64,000 nt of DNA from Nocardia tengchongensis (GTDB lineage Bacteria; Actinomycetota; Actinomycetes; Mycobacteriales; Mycobacteriaceae). Below the pieces are notes generated by a model. It searched no databases and had not been told where the DNA came from. It saw only the letters and a program-made list of their open reading frames with translations. Within the stretch, counting starts at the first letter, position 1, and each line of letters starts with the position of its first letter. The stretch spans positions 6,448,001 to 6,512,000 of the forward strand of contig NZ_CP074371.1 of assembly GCF_018362975.1 (NCBI RefSeq), in the 5' to 3' direction. Position numbers and translations under genes: made by a program. Positions 1 through 8,877 of the stretch are shown here, one piece after another.

Positions 1-495
1 GATCAGCGTCACGTTCACGCTGATGCCGTGTCCGAGGATGGCGGTGATCGCGGGCAGTCCGGCGGGTGTGGCCGGGACCTTGATCATCAGGTTGGGCCGG
101 TCGACCAGCCACGACAGCAGTATCGCTTCGCTGACCGTGCGCTCGGTGTCGTGCGCCCAGGCCGGGTCGACCTCGAGGGATACGTATCCGTCGACGCCGT
201 CGGTAGCGGTGTGCACCGGTCGCAGCACGTCGCAGGCGGCCCGGACGTCCCAGCTGGTGAGGATGCGCGCCGCGTCGGCGGTCCCCATCCCGAGCTGCGC
301 GAATTCACGCAGCTGTGCGCCGTACTGCTCGGACTCGCGCAGCGCGGCCTCGAAGATCGCGGGATTCGTGGTCACGCCGACGATGCCGCGGTCGATCCAG
401 CCGGCCAGTTCACCCGACTCGATTCGGTCCCGGCTCAGGTCGTCCAACCAGATGGAGACGCCCTCGTCGGCGAGGAGCTGCAATGGATCACTCAT
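1..495 (-). CDS. tal: Transaldolase, N-terminal part (gene runs off the window)
   Basis: Transaldolase of the pentose phosphate pathway, which moves a dihydroxyacetone unit between sugar phosphates in the cytoplasm. The reverse strand reads without a stop from an ATG at 495 to the window edge, 165 codons. The product begins MSDPLQLLADEGVSIWLDDL and continues with GIVGVTTNPAIF, the transaldolase signature in which the early Asp and the TNPAIF loop lie in the barrel. It later has VDGYVSLEVDP and NLMIKVPATPAG, the beta-strand holding the Schiff-base lysine (K in IKVPAT). The family is about 370 residues, so roughly half is missing. It is divergent from a DeoR-type regulator 156 bp away, a class that often senses sugar phosphates, so regulation by that neighbour is plausible but inferred. 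Confidence 0.93.
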   Translation of the reverse strand, partial: MSDPLQLLADEGVSIWLDDLSRDRIESGELAGWIDRGIVGVTTNPAIFEAALRESEQYGAQLREFAQLGMGTADAARILTSWDVRAACDVLRPVHTATDGVDGYVSLEVDPAWAHDTERTVSEAILLSWLVDRPNLMIKVPATPAGLPAITAILGHGISVNVTLI

Positions 496-545
496 AACGA
501 ATACCTCTGCGATGCACAGTGCGGTTGCTCGTTTCCGAGCACATA

Positions 546-563
546 TTGCACGAAATCATGCAA
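546..563. promoter_or_regulatory. Candidate operator between tal and deoR-type gene
   Basis: An inverted repeat TTGCA-N8-TGCAA lies in the divergent promoter region between the transaldolase gene and the DeoR-family gene. The segment is less GC-rich than its surroundings. It could be a binding site for the adjacent regulator. The assignment rests on position and symmetry only. Confidence 0.3.
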
Positions 564-651
564 CCGGCGTGGATTACTGTCAATGTTTCGCGCAACGTGC
601 CGTACCATCCGAGACAGCGACGATGGCTCGACAACCCACACAGGAGGTCCG

Positions 652-1512
652 TTGCTCTCCAGCACCCGCCGGCGTCAGATCCTCGACAGGCTGACCACCG
701 ACGGCTACGTCGAGGCGAAGGAATTCGCCCGCGAGCTCGGAGTGGACACCTCGACCATCCGCCGCGACCTGGAGGCGCTCGAACGCGACGGCCAGATCCA
801 GCGCACCCACGGCGGCGCGCGGCCGATCCCCGGGGTGACCTCGGATCTGCCGTATTCGGCGAAGAGAAACACACGGCTGCAAGAGAAGTCGGCCATCGCC
901 CGGGTGGCCGCGACCCTCGTCGCCGACGGCGACACCGTGATCCTCGACAGCGGCTCGACCACCTACGAGGTCGCGGTCGCGCTGAGCCGCCGCGAGCATC
1001 TGACCGTCATCACCAACGACCTGCGCATCGCCGAGTACATCGCGGGCCTGCAGCGCTTCCGACTGCTTGTCGCCGGCGGCGAACTGCTCGGGTCCGTCTA
1101 CACCCTCGCCGGTGACCGCACCGTGGAGTTCTTGCGCGATTACGCGGCGGACTGGGCGTTCCTGGGCGCGGACGCGGTCGACCTCGCCGCCGGGATCACC
1201 AACACCAACACCCTCGAGGTCCCCGTCAAACGGGCCATGATCGCGACGGCCCGCGCCACCGCCGTCGTCGTCGACAGCTCGAAATTCGGCCACCGCGCCC
1301 TGGCCCGGGTCGCCGGACTCGACGAGATCCACACCCTCATCACCGATCACGGACTCGACGAGGACGCCGCGAAGCCCTTCGGCGATCACCTGATTCGCGC
1401 CGATGCCGCCAAGCCGCCGCAGAGCAAGCCGCGGCCGACGATCGCGGCGGCCTCCTCCCTGGCGGCCTCACGCGGCAAGCCCGCGCAGGATTCGGCCGAG
1501 TCGGAGCAGTAG
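652..1512 (+). CDS. DeoR/GlpR-family transcriptional regulator
   Basis: DNA-binding repressor of the DeoR/GlpR family. Starting at TTG 652 the protein is 286 residues. I chose this start because AGGAGG lies just upstream at 642-647 and because the conserved domain begins at once (STRRRQILDRL). Residues about 5-60 form the DeoR helix-turn-helix, including VDTSTIRRDLEALERDGQ and IQRTHGGA. From about 75 the DeoR sensor domain follows, with DGDTVILDSGSTTYEVA (sugar-phosphate-binding GS/TT motif), ITNDL, the GG turn in VAGGEL, and AFLGADAVDLAAGITN near 165-185. The last 40 residues are a low-complexity Ala/Pro/Ser tail. It is divergent from the transaldolase gene, which suggests control of pentose or sugar-phosphate metabolism. 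Confidence 0.9.
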   Translation: MLSSTRRRQILDRLTTDGYVEAKEFARELGVDTSTIRRDLEALERDGQIQRTHGGARPIPGVTSDLPYSAKRNTRLQEKSAIARVAATLVADGDTVILDSGSTTYEVAVALSRREHLTVITNDLRIAEYIAGLQRFRLLVAGGELLGSVYTLAGDRTVEFLRDYAADWAFLGADAVDLAAGITNTNTLEVPVKRAMIATARATAVVVDSSKFGHRALARVAGLDEIHTLITDHGLDEDAAKPFGDHLIRADAAKPPQSKPRPTIAAASSLAASRGKPAQDSAESEQ

Positions 1513-1559
1513 CCCCGCGCTGCTCGGCTACTTCGGCGACGGGCTGTAGAAGGCGGCCG

Positions 1560-1763
1560 GTTCAGGCCGAGCGGCCGAGCGCGGGGTGAATAGCCGCGCG
1601 GGGTGCGAGCAATCGTGCGGTATCCGCGTTCGCGGAGGTGCCGGGCCAGTCGCGATCATTCGGCGGCGGTCTGAGGGAAACCGTGCAGCAACACGATGGA
1701 AGTGCCGTCGAGTGCCCCTCGTCGACGACGTCGAATGTGAGGCCGAGGTTCCCCGCAGCTCGT
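1560..1763 (-). pseudogene. Alpha/beta-hydrolase remnant
   Basis: The reverse strand holds a decayed alpha/beta-hydrolase N-terminus. One frame reads AAGNLGLTFDVVDEG. After a one-base frame change the next reads DGTSIVLLHGFPQTAAE, the HGFPQ oxyanion-hole motif of epoxide-hydrolase-like enzymes. An in-frame TGA then stands where a Trp would be expected, followed by SRLARHLRERGYRTIARTPRGYSP, the family's next conserved stretch. No catalytic Ser or His region remains. With a frameshift, an internal stop and loss of the 3' part, this is a relic. It is absent from simple ORF calling. Confidence 0.7.
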
Positions 1764-2096
1764 GAATGCAGGGCTACCGAAACCGCACGGTAGGCGCACC
1801 GGTCTGTCTCGCAACCGAAAGCCGTTCGCCCACAAGACTGCCGAGTGATAACTGCGCCACAGATTTCAACCAGTCGTCATGCGCATGACACATGAATTGC
1901 TTACATTTCACATGCCGAACCCCCACGGAGACATGACATTTCGACAACCAGCCGGTTGCTAATCAGTCGGAAACTTCCCAGCCGGAATTAATTAAGATGA
2001 AACATTCCCTTTCAATTTCCCAATCCGAATCTTGCCCGGTAGTGTGCCCCGTCGCGTCTGCGATTGCGAAACCCCTGTTCTGGCAATGGAGTTCGA
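1764..2096. other. Intergenic leader region upstream of the MHYT gene
   Basis: About 330 bp without a supportable gene. The part from about 1880 to 2000 is clearly richer in A and T than its surroundings and probably holds the promoter of the downstream membrane protein. I see no convincing terminator or named regulatory element. Confidence 0.4.
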
Positions 2097-3041
2097 GTGC
2101 TGGAAATTCACCACTTCAGCTACGGATGGATCACCCCCGTCCTGGCTTACGTCATGTCCGTCACCGGATCCCTACTCGGTCTGCGGTGCACGGCGCGCGC
2201 CAGGTCGGGGGACGGGCGCAGCGGCTGGCTCATCGCGGCGGCGATCGCCATCGGCGGCACCGGCATCTGGGTCATGCACTTCATCGCGATGCTCGGATTC
2301 ACCATCCGCGGCGCCGTGATCCGCTACGACGTCCCGCTCACTCTGCTCAGCGCCGTGATCTCGATCCTGGTGGTGTGGGCCGGGCTGTTCGTGGTGGCCC
2401 GCGAGCCGTTCGGCCGCATGTCGCTGTTCGCGGGCGGCGCGGTCACCGGTCTGGGCGTGGGCGCCATGCACTATTCGGGCATGTACGCCATGAGGTCGGA
2501 CGCCATGATCGGCTACGACATCGGCATCGTGACGCTGTCGATGGTGATCGCGGTGGTCGCGGCCACCGTCGCGCTGTGGTTCACGCTGGTCATCAAGGGC
2601 ATCTGGGCGACCATCGGCGCGGCCCTGATCATGGGTGTGGCGGTGTGCGGCATGCACTACACCGGCATGGCGTCGATGAGCGCGCATCACATGGACCACG
2701 CGGAGACCCCGCACGGCGCGGGCGCGATGGAGTTGCTCGCCCCGCTCATGATCAGTGTCTCGATGGTGACCCTGGTGCTGCTGATCCACGTCGGCCTCAC
2801 CGAGGTGGACGAGCGGTCCATGGTGCCCGCGCCCACCCGGCCCGCACCGGAGACCCGGCCCGGCTGGTCGCTGCAGGCGATGCCGGGTGCGACCGAACGC
2901 GGCTCGGGCCAGGACGAACTCGGACCGAAGGACTATCGGACCGCGGGGCTGTACGCGCCGGCCGCCGACTATCAGGCGCCGGGCCGCCACGAGCTGGCGA
3001 ACTCGGCCGACTGGCACTCCGACCGCTACCGCGCAGGCTGA
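2097..3041 (+). CDS. MHYT-domain integral membrane sensor protein
   Basis: Integral membrane protein of the MHYT family, proposed to sense a gas or redox ligand through copper coordinated by paired Met and His residues. The family repeat is seen three times: WVMHFIAMLG, GAMHYSGMYAM and GMHYTGMASM. Hydrophobic segments between them give about seven transmembrane helices over residues 1-235. The C-terminal 80 residues are hydrophilic and Pro/Glu/Ala-rich, with no attached GGDEF, EAL or kinase domain. The GTG at 2097 is preferred because GGAG precedes it and homology starts immediately (VLEIHHFSYGWITP). An in-frame upstream start would add residues unlike the family. No partner output gene is adjacent, so its signalling role is unknown. 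Confidence 0.85.
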   Translation: MLEIHHFSYGWITPVLAYVMSVTGSLLGLRCTARARSGDGRSGWLIAAAIAIGGTGIWVMHFIAMLGFTIRGAVIRYDVPLTLLSAVISILVVWAGLFVVAREPFGRMSLFAGGAVTGLGVGAMHYSGMYAMRSDAMIGYDIGIVTLSMVIAVVAATVALWFTLVIKGIWATIGAALIMGVAVCGMHYTGMASMSAHHMDHAETPHGAGAMELLAPLMISVSMVTLVLLIHVGLTEVDERSMVPAPTRPAPETRPGWSLQAMPGATERGSGQDELGPKDYRTAGLYAPAADYQAPGRHELANSADWHSDRYRAG

Positions 3042-3117
3042 GAATCACCCACCCGGTTCGCTGAGAACCGGTGTCCGGTGTTCGACTTTCCGGCGCATCC
3101 ACAGCAAACTGAGGGCC

Positions 3118-4707
3118 GTGGAGCACCACCAGCTGGAATTGATCTTCGCGGTCCTGTTCGCGACCATCCTGGCGCAGCCGCTCGGACGACGGCTGGGCCA
3201 GGCCCCGGCGGTCCTGATGACCGCCTTCGGCGTGGTGCTCGCGCTCATCCCGCAGGTCCCCAACATCCAGATCGACCCGAAACTGATTCTGCCGCTGGTC
3301 CTTCCGCCGCTGCTGTACGCGGCCGCGCGGCGCACCTCCTGGCGGCAGTTCGCGGAGAACTGGGCCGCGATCAGCCTGCGCGCGGTGGTGCTGGTCATCG
3401 TCACCACCGTGGCCGTGGCCTGGGCGTTCCATCTCTGGTACCCGGGGATCCCGCTCGGGGCAGCAGTCGCCCTGGGTGCGCTGGTGGCGCCGCCGGATCC
3501 GGTGGCGGTGTCGGCGCTGGCGGGCAAACTGGGCCTGCCGCGGCGACTGGTGGCGGTGCTCGAGGGTGAGGGCCTGTTCAATGACGTGACCGCCATCGTG
3601 CTGTACACCGCCGCGATCCAGGCGGTCATGTCCGGATCGTTCTCGGCCTGGCAGGCCGCACTCGATTTCGGGGTGTCGGCGCTGGTCGGGACGGTGGTCG
3701 GACTGCTGTTCGGCTGGGCCGGAAGCAAACTCATGCACCGCCTCGACGAAGCCCCATGGCGGGTGGCTCTAGGACTGCTGCTGCCGTTCGCGGCCTACGG
3801 GTTCTCCGAGTCGCGGGGCGGGTCCGCGGTGCTGGCGGTGCTGGTGTGCTCGCTGTATCTGACCGATGCCGCAAACGATTTCGGTGACAGCGACTACCGG
3901 CTGGTCGGCGACTCCTTCTGGCAGATCACCGAAATGCTGGTCACCGGTTTCGCCTTCGGGCTGATCGGGCTGGAACTGAGCACCGTGCTGCGCGACGCCG
4001 GACCCGACTGGCCGCGCTTCCTGGGCAGCGCCGCGGTCGTCATCGCCGTCGTGGTCGGGCTGCGGCTGATCTGGCTGCTGACCACCACCGCGATCTTCCA
4101 GTCCTGGTGGCGCACCCGCGACCGCGACGAACCCTATACCTGGCGCGAGACCATGGTGACCTGGTGGGCGGGCATGCGCGGGGTGGCCACCGTCGCGCTG
4201 GCCCTGGCCATCCCGTTGAGCACCGACGCCGGCCGCCCCTTCCCGGGCCGCACCGAGATCCTGTTCACCGCGTTCGCGGTGGTGCTGTTCACCCTGCTGC
4301 TGCAAGGCCCGACGCTGCCCGCGGTGGTGCGCGCCACGGGCGTGCGCGCCGACCTCGGCGCCGAACGCGTCATCGAACGCGAACTGTGGACCCGGGTGCT
4401 ACAGGCCGAACTCGCACGGCTCGAGGAGATCTCGCGCACCGAGCACCTGCCCGAAGAGGTCTACGACCGGCTGCGCTCCACCTTCGAACGCCGCCTCGCG
4501 CACGCCGACCCCGAAGCCGCCGACGAGAACGCCCGGATGGCCACCGACCGCGCCCTGGCCTTCACCGCGAAGATGCGCGCCATCTCCAACGACGTGCTGG
4601 AAGCGGGCCGCGCCGAAGCCCTTGCCGCCCGCCGCGAACCGGGCGTGCCGCCGGACGTGGTGGACCGGGTCATGCGCCGCCTGGACCTGCGTGGCGCGGC
4701 CAATTGA
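3118..4707 (+). CDS. CPA1-family Na+/H+ antiporter (NhaP/NhaX type)
   Basis: Monovalent cation:proton exchanger of the CPA1 family in the cytoplasmic membrane, for sodium and pH homeostasis. From GTG 3118 it is 529 residues. About 12 hydrophobic helices cover residues 1-395. The ion-binding core is visible as LGALVAPPDPVAVSA (CPA1 TDP-type motif, here PPDP) and EGEGLFNDVTAIV, matching the conserved E(G/S)-LxND of the family. A second conserved stretch is WWAGMRGVATVALALAIP. The last 130 residues are a charged cytoplasmic tail with helical regulatory character. The start is taken because LRAVEHHQLELIFAVLF begins the first helix, and GAGGG lies a few bases upstream. It is 76 bp from the MHYT gene on the same strand. 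Confidence 0.9.
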   Translation: MEHHQLELIFAVLFATILAQPLGRRLGQAPAVLMTAFGVVLALIPQVPNIQIDPKLILPLVLPPLLYAAARRTSWRQFAENWAAISLRAVVLVIVTTVAVAWAFHLWYPGIPLGAAVALGALVAPPDPVAVSALAGKLGLPRRLVAVLEGEGLFNDVTAIVLYTAAIQAVMSGSFSAWQAALDFGVSALVGTVVGLLFGWAGSKLMHRLDEAPWRVALGLLLPFAAYGFSESRGGSAVLAVLVCSLYLTDAANDFGDSDYRLVGDSFWQITEMLVTGFAFGLIGLELSTVLRDAGPDWPRFLGSAAVVIAVVVGLRLIWLLTTTAIFQSWWRTRDRDEPYTWRETMVTWWAGMRGVATVALALAIPLSTDAGRPFPGRTEILFTAFAVVLFTLLLQGPTLPAVVRATGVRADLGAERVIERELWTRVLQAELARLEEISRTEHLPEEVYDRLRSTFERRLAHADPEAADENARMATDRALAFTAKMRAISNDVLEAGRAEALAARREPGVPPDVVDRVMRRLDLRGAAN

Positions 4708-4790
4708 GCTGCGGCCGAAGATGTTCGAGCGTCGACACCCCGTTCGCTAGTCGGCTGCGGAACGATCCGGCTCGAGAACCGTGCGCGGAG

Positions 4791-5381
4791 CTACCCGCGT
4801 CTCCCAGGAGTCGCGAGCACAGCCACGAACTCGCGCAGGAACGATTTTCGGGTCAGTAGACGGGTGGTCCGTGCCCCGGCGACCTGCGCCCGCAACCCCT
4901 GTCCCCGGGCCAGCCGCCGGGTGCGCAGTACGTGAAAGTCACTGGTGACCACCGTGATTCGCGCCGACCGTGGATCGATGCCCCGGCGGAGCAACTCCTC
5001 GGCCGTGTATCGCAGGTTCTCCTCGGTATTGTGGGAGTAACTCTCGGCGACGATGCCGTCGGCCGGAATCCCTTGCGCCACCAGGTATTCAGCCATGGCG
5101 GCGGCCTCGGGCACCGGGTCGCGACCGCTCTGCCCGCCGGACACCACCAGCAGCGGCGTGCGGCCCGGCTCCGCACGCACCACGTCGAGCGCCCGGTTCA
5201 ACCGCCGGGCCAGCATCGGCGAGACCCGGTCCCCGCGCAGCCGGCAGCCGAGCACGACCACGACGTCGGCGCCCGGTCGCGGTGACCGCCGCGCCCGGCC
5301 GAGCGTGTACGTGGTGAAACCGGCGAACGGCACCAGCACCGACGCCCCGGCCAGCATCATCACGACCCGCCAGAGTCTCAT
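4791..5381 (-). CDS. YdcF/SanA-family protein (DUF218), membrane-anchored
   Basis: Protein of the DUF218 family, which includes E. coli SanA and YdcF. Members bind nucleotide-like ligands or affect envelope barrier function, but the precise reaction is unknown. Start ATG 5381 follows GGAGGTAGCG. The 196-residue product has an N-terminal hydrophobic anchor (MRLWRVVMMLAGASVLVPFAG, split in text), then the core: ADVVVVLGCRLRGDRVSP, LLVVSGGQSGRDPVPEA, SYSHNTEENLRY and ITVVTSDFHVLRTRRLA. These are the diagnostic VVLG, SGG, NTxEN and T(S/D)xFH motifs. Upstream in-frame codons would add a basic stretch not seen in the family. It is convergent with the antiporter gene and divergent from the rhomboid-like gene. 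Confidence 0.87.
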   Translation of the reverse strand: MRLWRVVMMLAGASVLVPFAGFTTYTLGRARRSPRPGADVVVVLGCRLRGDRVSPMLARRLNRALDVVRAEPGRTPLLVVSGGQSGRDPVPEAAAMAEYLVAQGIPADGIVAESYSHNTEENLRYTAEELLRRGIDPRSARITVVTSDFHVLRTRRLARGQGLRAQVAGARTTRLLTRKSFLREFVAVLATPGRRG

Positions 5382-5491
5382 CGCTACCTCCCACACACAG
5401 TTCGGGCAATCATCGCTACCGCCTCGACGGTAGTCATCACGTCTCCGCGTGATGTACGGGCGCGCCCGTGACCTCGGGTTAGCATGGCGCA

Positions 5492-6390
5492 ATGGCATTG
5501 GGCACCTATCAGCCGCCCTGGCTGCGCACCGTCGATCTCGGTGAACAGCTCCGGCTGCTCGGCGACTGGGTGCGGCAGCCGCATCGGTTGCGGCGCGGCT
5601 TCCAGGCCTATCGGGATCTGCTGGCCGTCACCCCGGCCTGTATCGCCTACGCGTTCACCCTGTTCATCACCTGGTGGACGTTGCGAGGGCCAGCGACATC
5701 GTGGGCCGGCGGCTGATCTTCTCGGCGTCGACGAATCTGCGCAATATGCAGAGGGATCCGATCCAGGTGCTGGTGGCCTCGGCGTTCTGGACCGACGGCG
5801 GCTTCCCGTGGGGCGAGATCCTGATCCTGGTCACGCTGATGGCGCTGGCCGAACGCTGGCTGGGGTCGCTGCGCTGGATCGTGGTGGTGGCCATCGGCCA
5901 TGTGGGGGCCACGCTGATCACGGTGCTGGGTATCGCGCACAAGCTGGACAAGCAGCTGATCCCGACGCGGGTGGCGTTCGCCTCCGATGTCGGCCCCAGC
6001 TACGGCATCTCGGCCATGCTGGCGGTGCTGACGTTCCGGCTGCGAGGACCGGCCCGCTGGGTGTGGGCGGCGGCGGTGCTGATCTGGTACGGCTACGGGG
6101 TCTGGCACGGGCGCACGTTCACCGACTACGGCCATTTCTTCGCGCTGCTCATCGGTTTCACGGTGGGCGCGATCGCGGTGGCGCTCTCGCACCGCCTGAT
6201 CGCGGCGCGCGAGCGCAGGGCGGCCGCGAATCCGAAACCGGCGGTGGCCGATTCGACCGCGACCGGCGCCGACGCACCCGGCAGCAGCGCCGATTCAGGT
6301 GGGGACGGCGTCGGCGCGGCCACGCTGGACGAGCCGGATGGCGGGCTCGACGACGCGGGCCGCGATCGGACCCAGCACGGCCATCATTAG
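5492..6390 (+). pseudogene. Rhomboid-like membrane protein, interrupted by a one-base frameshift
   Basis: Multi-pass protein of the actinobacterial rhomboid-like family. The first reading frame (from ATG 5492) gives MALGTYQPPWLRTVDLGEQL and ends the first helix at ITWWTLRG. The family sequence continues in another frame as ASDIVGRRLIFSASTNLRNM and onward. The total length is one base short of a multiple of three. Inserting a G in the run 5687-5689 restores one frame of about 299 residues with six helices. A GHVGATLI stretch and a GPSYGISAM loop resemble the rhomboid His and GxSxG positions, but activity is uncertain. The 3' end overlaps the convergent antiporter gene by about 96 bp. The break is probably a sequencing error, since both parts are well conserved. 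Confidence 0.75.
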
Positions 6391-7476
6391 CACGTAGGCC
6401 GAGGCCAGCGCCGCCAGCTTCGGATTCACCCCGCCCACCGAAACCGCCAGCCCGGCAATGACGATGGAGAACTCGCCGCGCGCCACCAATGCCGCGCCCG
6501 CGCGGGCGCGACCCATCCTCCGGATACCCTGGCGCGAGGCCGCCCACCAGCCGGTTCCGATCTTCGTCAGCGCGGTCACCACCGCCAGCAGCACCGCCCA
6601 GCCCAGCACCGGCGGGATCGCGGTGGGATCGGTATTGAGACCGAAGGCGACGAAGAAGATGGCCGCGAACAGGTCGCGCAAGGGTTCGAGGAGTTTGGCC
6701 GCCTCCTGCGCGGTGGACCCGGAGATGGCGATGCCGAGCAGGAACGCGCCGACCGCCGCCGACACCTTCAGCGCCGAAGCCGCGCCCGCCACCAGCAGGG
6801 CCGCGCCGAGCAGCTTGAGCAGGAACACTTCCCCATCGTTGCTGTCCACGATGGCCGACACGTAGCGGCCGTAGCGCAACGCCACGATGAGCACCACGGT
6901 GATCGCCACCAGTGCGATGGCCAGCGATCGCAGCCCGCTGGCGAAGCTGAGTCCGGCCAGCATCATGGTGAGGATCGGCAGGTACACCGCCATCGCGAGA
7001 TCCTCGAACACCAGGATGGACAGCACCACCGGCGTCTCGCGGTTACCGAGCCGCCCCAGGTCGTTGAGCACCTTGGCGACGATGCCGGACGAGGAGATAT
7101 AGGTGACGCCGCCCATGGTGACCGCGCCGACCGCACCCCATCCCAGCACCAGCGCCACCACCACGCCCGGCGTGGCATTGGCGACGATGTCGAGCAGACC
7201 GGCCAGCCAGGATCGGCGCAGCCCGGTCACCAGTTCGGCGGCGGTGTACTCCAGGCCGAGCAGCAGGAGCAGCAGCACCACGCCGATCTCCCCGGCCATG
7301 TGCCCGAATTCGGTGGCGGCCTTCATCGTCACGATGCCGCCCTCACCGAAGGCCAGGCCGCCCAGCAGATAGAGGGGAATCGGCGACATGCCGAAGCGGG
7401 CGGCCAGCCGCCCGAGCATGCCGAGCGCGAACAAGATCGCGCCGAGTTCGAACAGGGCTAGGCCGGTCGAATCCAC
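6295..7476 (-). CDS. CPA2-type cation:proton antiporter membrane subunit (KefB/KhtU-like)
   Basis: Cation/H+ antiporter of the monovalent cation:proton antiporter-2 family, probably exporting K+. From GTG 7476 it is 393 residues with about 12 helices, starting ALFELGAILFALGMLGRLAARF. Family features are YLLGGLAFGEGG, VLLLLLLGLEYTAAEL, the ion-site region YISSSGIVAKVLNDL, ILVFEDLAMAVYLP and the long segment SAAVGAFLLGIAISG. There is no C-terminal RCK domain. That role is supplied by the TrkA-C protein encoded 4 bp upstream in the same operon, as in KhtTU. Longer in-frame starts would run through the upstream gene and are rejected. Its 3' end overlaps the convergent rhomboid-like gene. Confidence 0.9.
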   Translation of the reverse strand: MDSTGLALFELGAILFALGMLGRLAARFGMSPIPLYLLGGLAFGEGGIVTMKAATEFGHMAGEIGVVLLLLLLGLEYTAAELVTGLRRSWLAGLLDIVANATPGVVVALVLGWGAVGAVTMGGVTYISSSGIVAKVLNDLGRLGNRETPVVLSILVFEDLAMAVYLPILTMMLAGLSFASGLRSLAIALVAITVVLIVALRYGRYVSAIVDSNDGEVFLLKLLGAALLVAGAASALKVSAAVGAFLLGIAISGSTAQEAAKLLEPLRDLFAAIFFVAFGLNTDPTAIPPVLGWAVLLAVVTALTKIGTGWWAASRQGIRRMGRARAGAALVARGEFSIVIAGLAVSVGGVNPKLAALASAYVLMMAVLGPIAARVVEPAIRLVQRGRADAVPT

Positions 7477-7480
7477 CGGT

Positions 7481-7963
7481 TCAGCCGTCGACCAGGATGC
7501 GGGCGGCCGCGTCGAGCCCGTGCGGTGTCCCGACCACCACGAGGATGTCCCCGGAGTCGAGCACCTGATCCGGTCCCGGCGAGGGTTGCACCTGTCCGGC
7601 CCGCATGATCGCGACGATGGACGCCTTGGTGCGGGTCCGCATGCCGGTCTCGCCCAACATCCGTCCCCGATACGGCGAGCTCCCACTGATGCTGAGCTGT
7701 CGGGTGGTGATCCCGGGTAAGTCGGAGTGTTCTTCCCTGAGCTGCTGCACCAACTGCGGCGCGCCCAGCAGATTGGCCAGCACCGCGGCCTCGTCCGGGT
7801 TCAGCGGCACCTGCGCGATGCAGGTGTCCGGGTCGTCGCGCTGGGAGACGATCAGGTCGATGCCGCCGTCCCGGTGCGCGACGACTCCGATCCGCCGCCC
7901 CGATCTCACCGCGAAGTCCTTGCGGACACCGATACCGGGCAGGGCTGTCACATCGACGTTCAC
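7481..7963 (-). CDS. TrkA-C domain regulatory subunit of the K+/H+ antiporter (KhtT-like)
   Basis: Cytoplasmic 160-residue gating subunit for the antiporter encoded directly downstream. The N-terminal part (MNVDVTALPGIGVRKDFAV) matches the family's short N-domain. The C-terminal 70 residues (ISGSSPYRGRMLGETGM, then SIVAIMRAGQVQPSPGPD and GDILVVVGTPHGLDAAARIL) form a TrkA-C (RCK C-lobe) fold, which binds ligands such as c-di-AMP or nucleotides in relatives. The stop lies 4 bp before the start of the membrane subunit, so the two are probably cotranslated. Ligand identity cannot be read from sequence. Confidence 0.9.
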   Translation of the reverse strand: MNVDVTALPGIGVRKDFAVRSGRRIGVVAHRDGGIDLIVSQRDDPDTCIAQVPLNPDEAAVLANLLGAPQLVQQLREEHSDLPGITTRQLSISGSSPYRGRMLGETGMRTRTKASIVAIMRAGQVQPSPGPDQVLDSGDILVVVGTPHGLDAAARILVDG

Positions 7964-8044
7964 GCCGTCCAGCCTAGGACAATCCGCGCGTATCGCGGGG
8001 AGCTACGTCCGGGGGGCGTGACCGGTTCGCCTCCCGCGCGGCGA

Positions 8045-8428
8045 TCAGTTCGCTTCGAGCGGCGCGAAGCTGCCGTCGGGACCGGGCACGAAATCGGTCA
8101 CCGCGGTGACGGCCGCGAGCGGGAGCGGGCCGTAGAGATGCGGGAAGCGCATGGACTCCGGATCGGTGGGGACACCCGGCTCCCATTTCACCGGCGCGCC
8201 GAGCGCGGCGGGATCCAGGTGCAACAGCACCAGATCGGTGCGGCCCGCGAAGAGCCGGTTGGCGGGCAGATGCGCCTGATACGGGGCGGACAGGTGGATG
8301 AATCCGACCTCGGCCAGCGACGGGGCGCGGTATTCGCCTGCGGCGCGGGCGCTCTCCCATTCGTCGCGGGAGCAGATGTGCAGCAGCGTCGACGGCGTCG
8401 TGTCCGGTTCGATTCCCACCCGGACCAA
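8045..8428 (-). CDS. DUF952 family protein
   Basis: Small cytoplasmic protein of the DUF952 family, 127 residues. Typical family stretches are LLHICSRDEWESARAAGEY, EVGFIHLSAPYQAHLPANR, LVLLHLDPAAL and MRFPHLYGPLPLAAV, which give the conserved IH(L/C)S and FPHLYG motifs. The family fold resembles ADP-ribosyl-transfer proteins but no activity is established. The start may be ATG 8428 or GTG 8422 two codons later. It stands alone on the strand, about 80 bp upstream of the antiporter operon. Confidence 0.88.
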   Translation of the reverse strand: MVRVGIEPDTTPSTLLHICSRDEWESARAAGEYRAPSLAEVGFIHLSAPYQAHLPANRLFAGRTDLVLLHLDPAALGAPVKWEPGVPTDPESMRFPHLYGPLPLAAVTAVTDFVPGPDGSFAPLEAN

Positions 8429-8464
8429 TCTAGGTGACAGCGGCCGCGATCCGGTGTGCGCGCC

Positions 8465-8820
8465 TCAGCAGGGCTGCGGCCGGGCCACGTGAATGGAGAT
8501 GTCGTTGATGCTCACCCGGGCCGGCGACAAGCGGGCGATCGCACGGTTCGCGGTGACGGTGCCGCGGGTCCAAACTTTGCCTCGGCCTCCGCTTCGGTCT
8601 TGCCGGTCTCCGCGCCCAGCAGCGCCACCAGATCGGTCCGGCTGTCCTGCAACCAGTTTCGGAAGACGCGCAGCCAGTGGATCCGGCCGACCACCCCGAG
8701 CGAATGCCAGCCCGCGGCATTGTCGCGGAGCCGGTCGACGGCGGTACGCACCCGATCGGGCGTCTCGGCGGCGATGGTGTCGACGACCCGGCCGTCGGCG
8801 GGTGCGATCACGGTGAGCAT
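8465..8820 (-). pseudogene. Aldehyde dehydrogenase remnant with large internal deletion
   Basis: From ATG 8820 the frame reads MLTVIAPADGRVVDTIAAE, then about 60 residues typical of the N-terminus of the succinate-semialdehyde/aldehyde dehydrogenase superfamily (GWHSLGVVGRIHWLRVFRNW, ALLGAETGKTEAEAEA). The catalytic core with its Cys and Glu is absent. After a frame change the sequence reads RAIARLSPARVSINDISIHV, which resembles the C-terminal interface strand of the same family (the SVxVND region). This implies deletion of about 350 codons plus loss of frame. The match of the 3' piece is weaker than that of the 5' piece. It is divergent from an AraC-type regulator that is itself truncated. 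Confidence 0.6.
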
Positions 8821-8877
8821 GGGCGGGCGGACCTTTCCGGCATCCGGCACCTGCGACTGGGTGGTGGCGCGGTGCGC

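Noticed and set aside
28..651. Extended N-terminus of the DeoR-type ORF from position 28
   Set aside because: It overlaps the transaldolase gene on the other strand; AGGAGG and the helix-turn-helix place the start at TTG 652.
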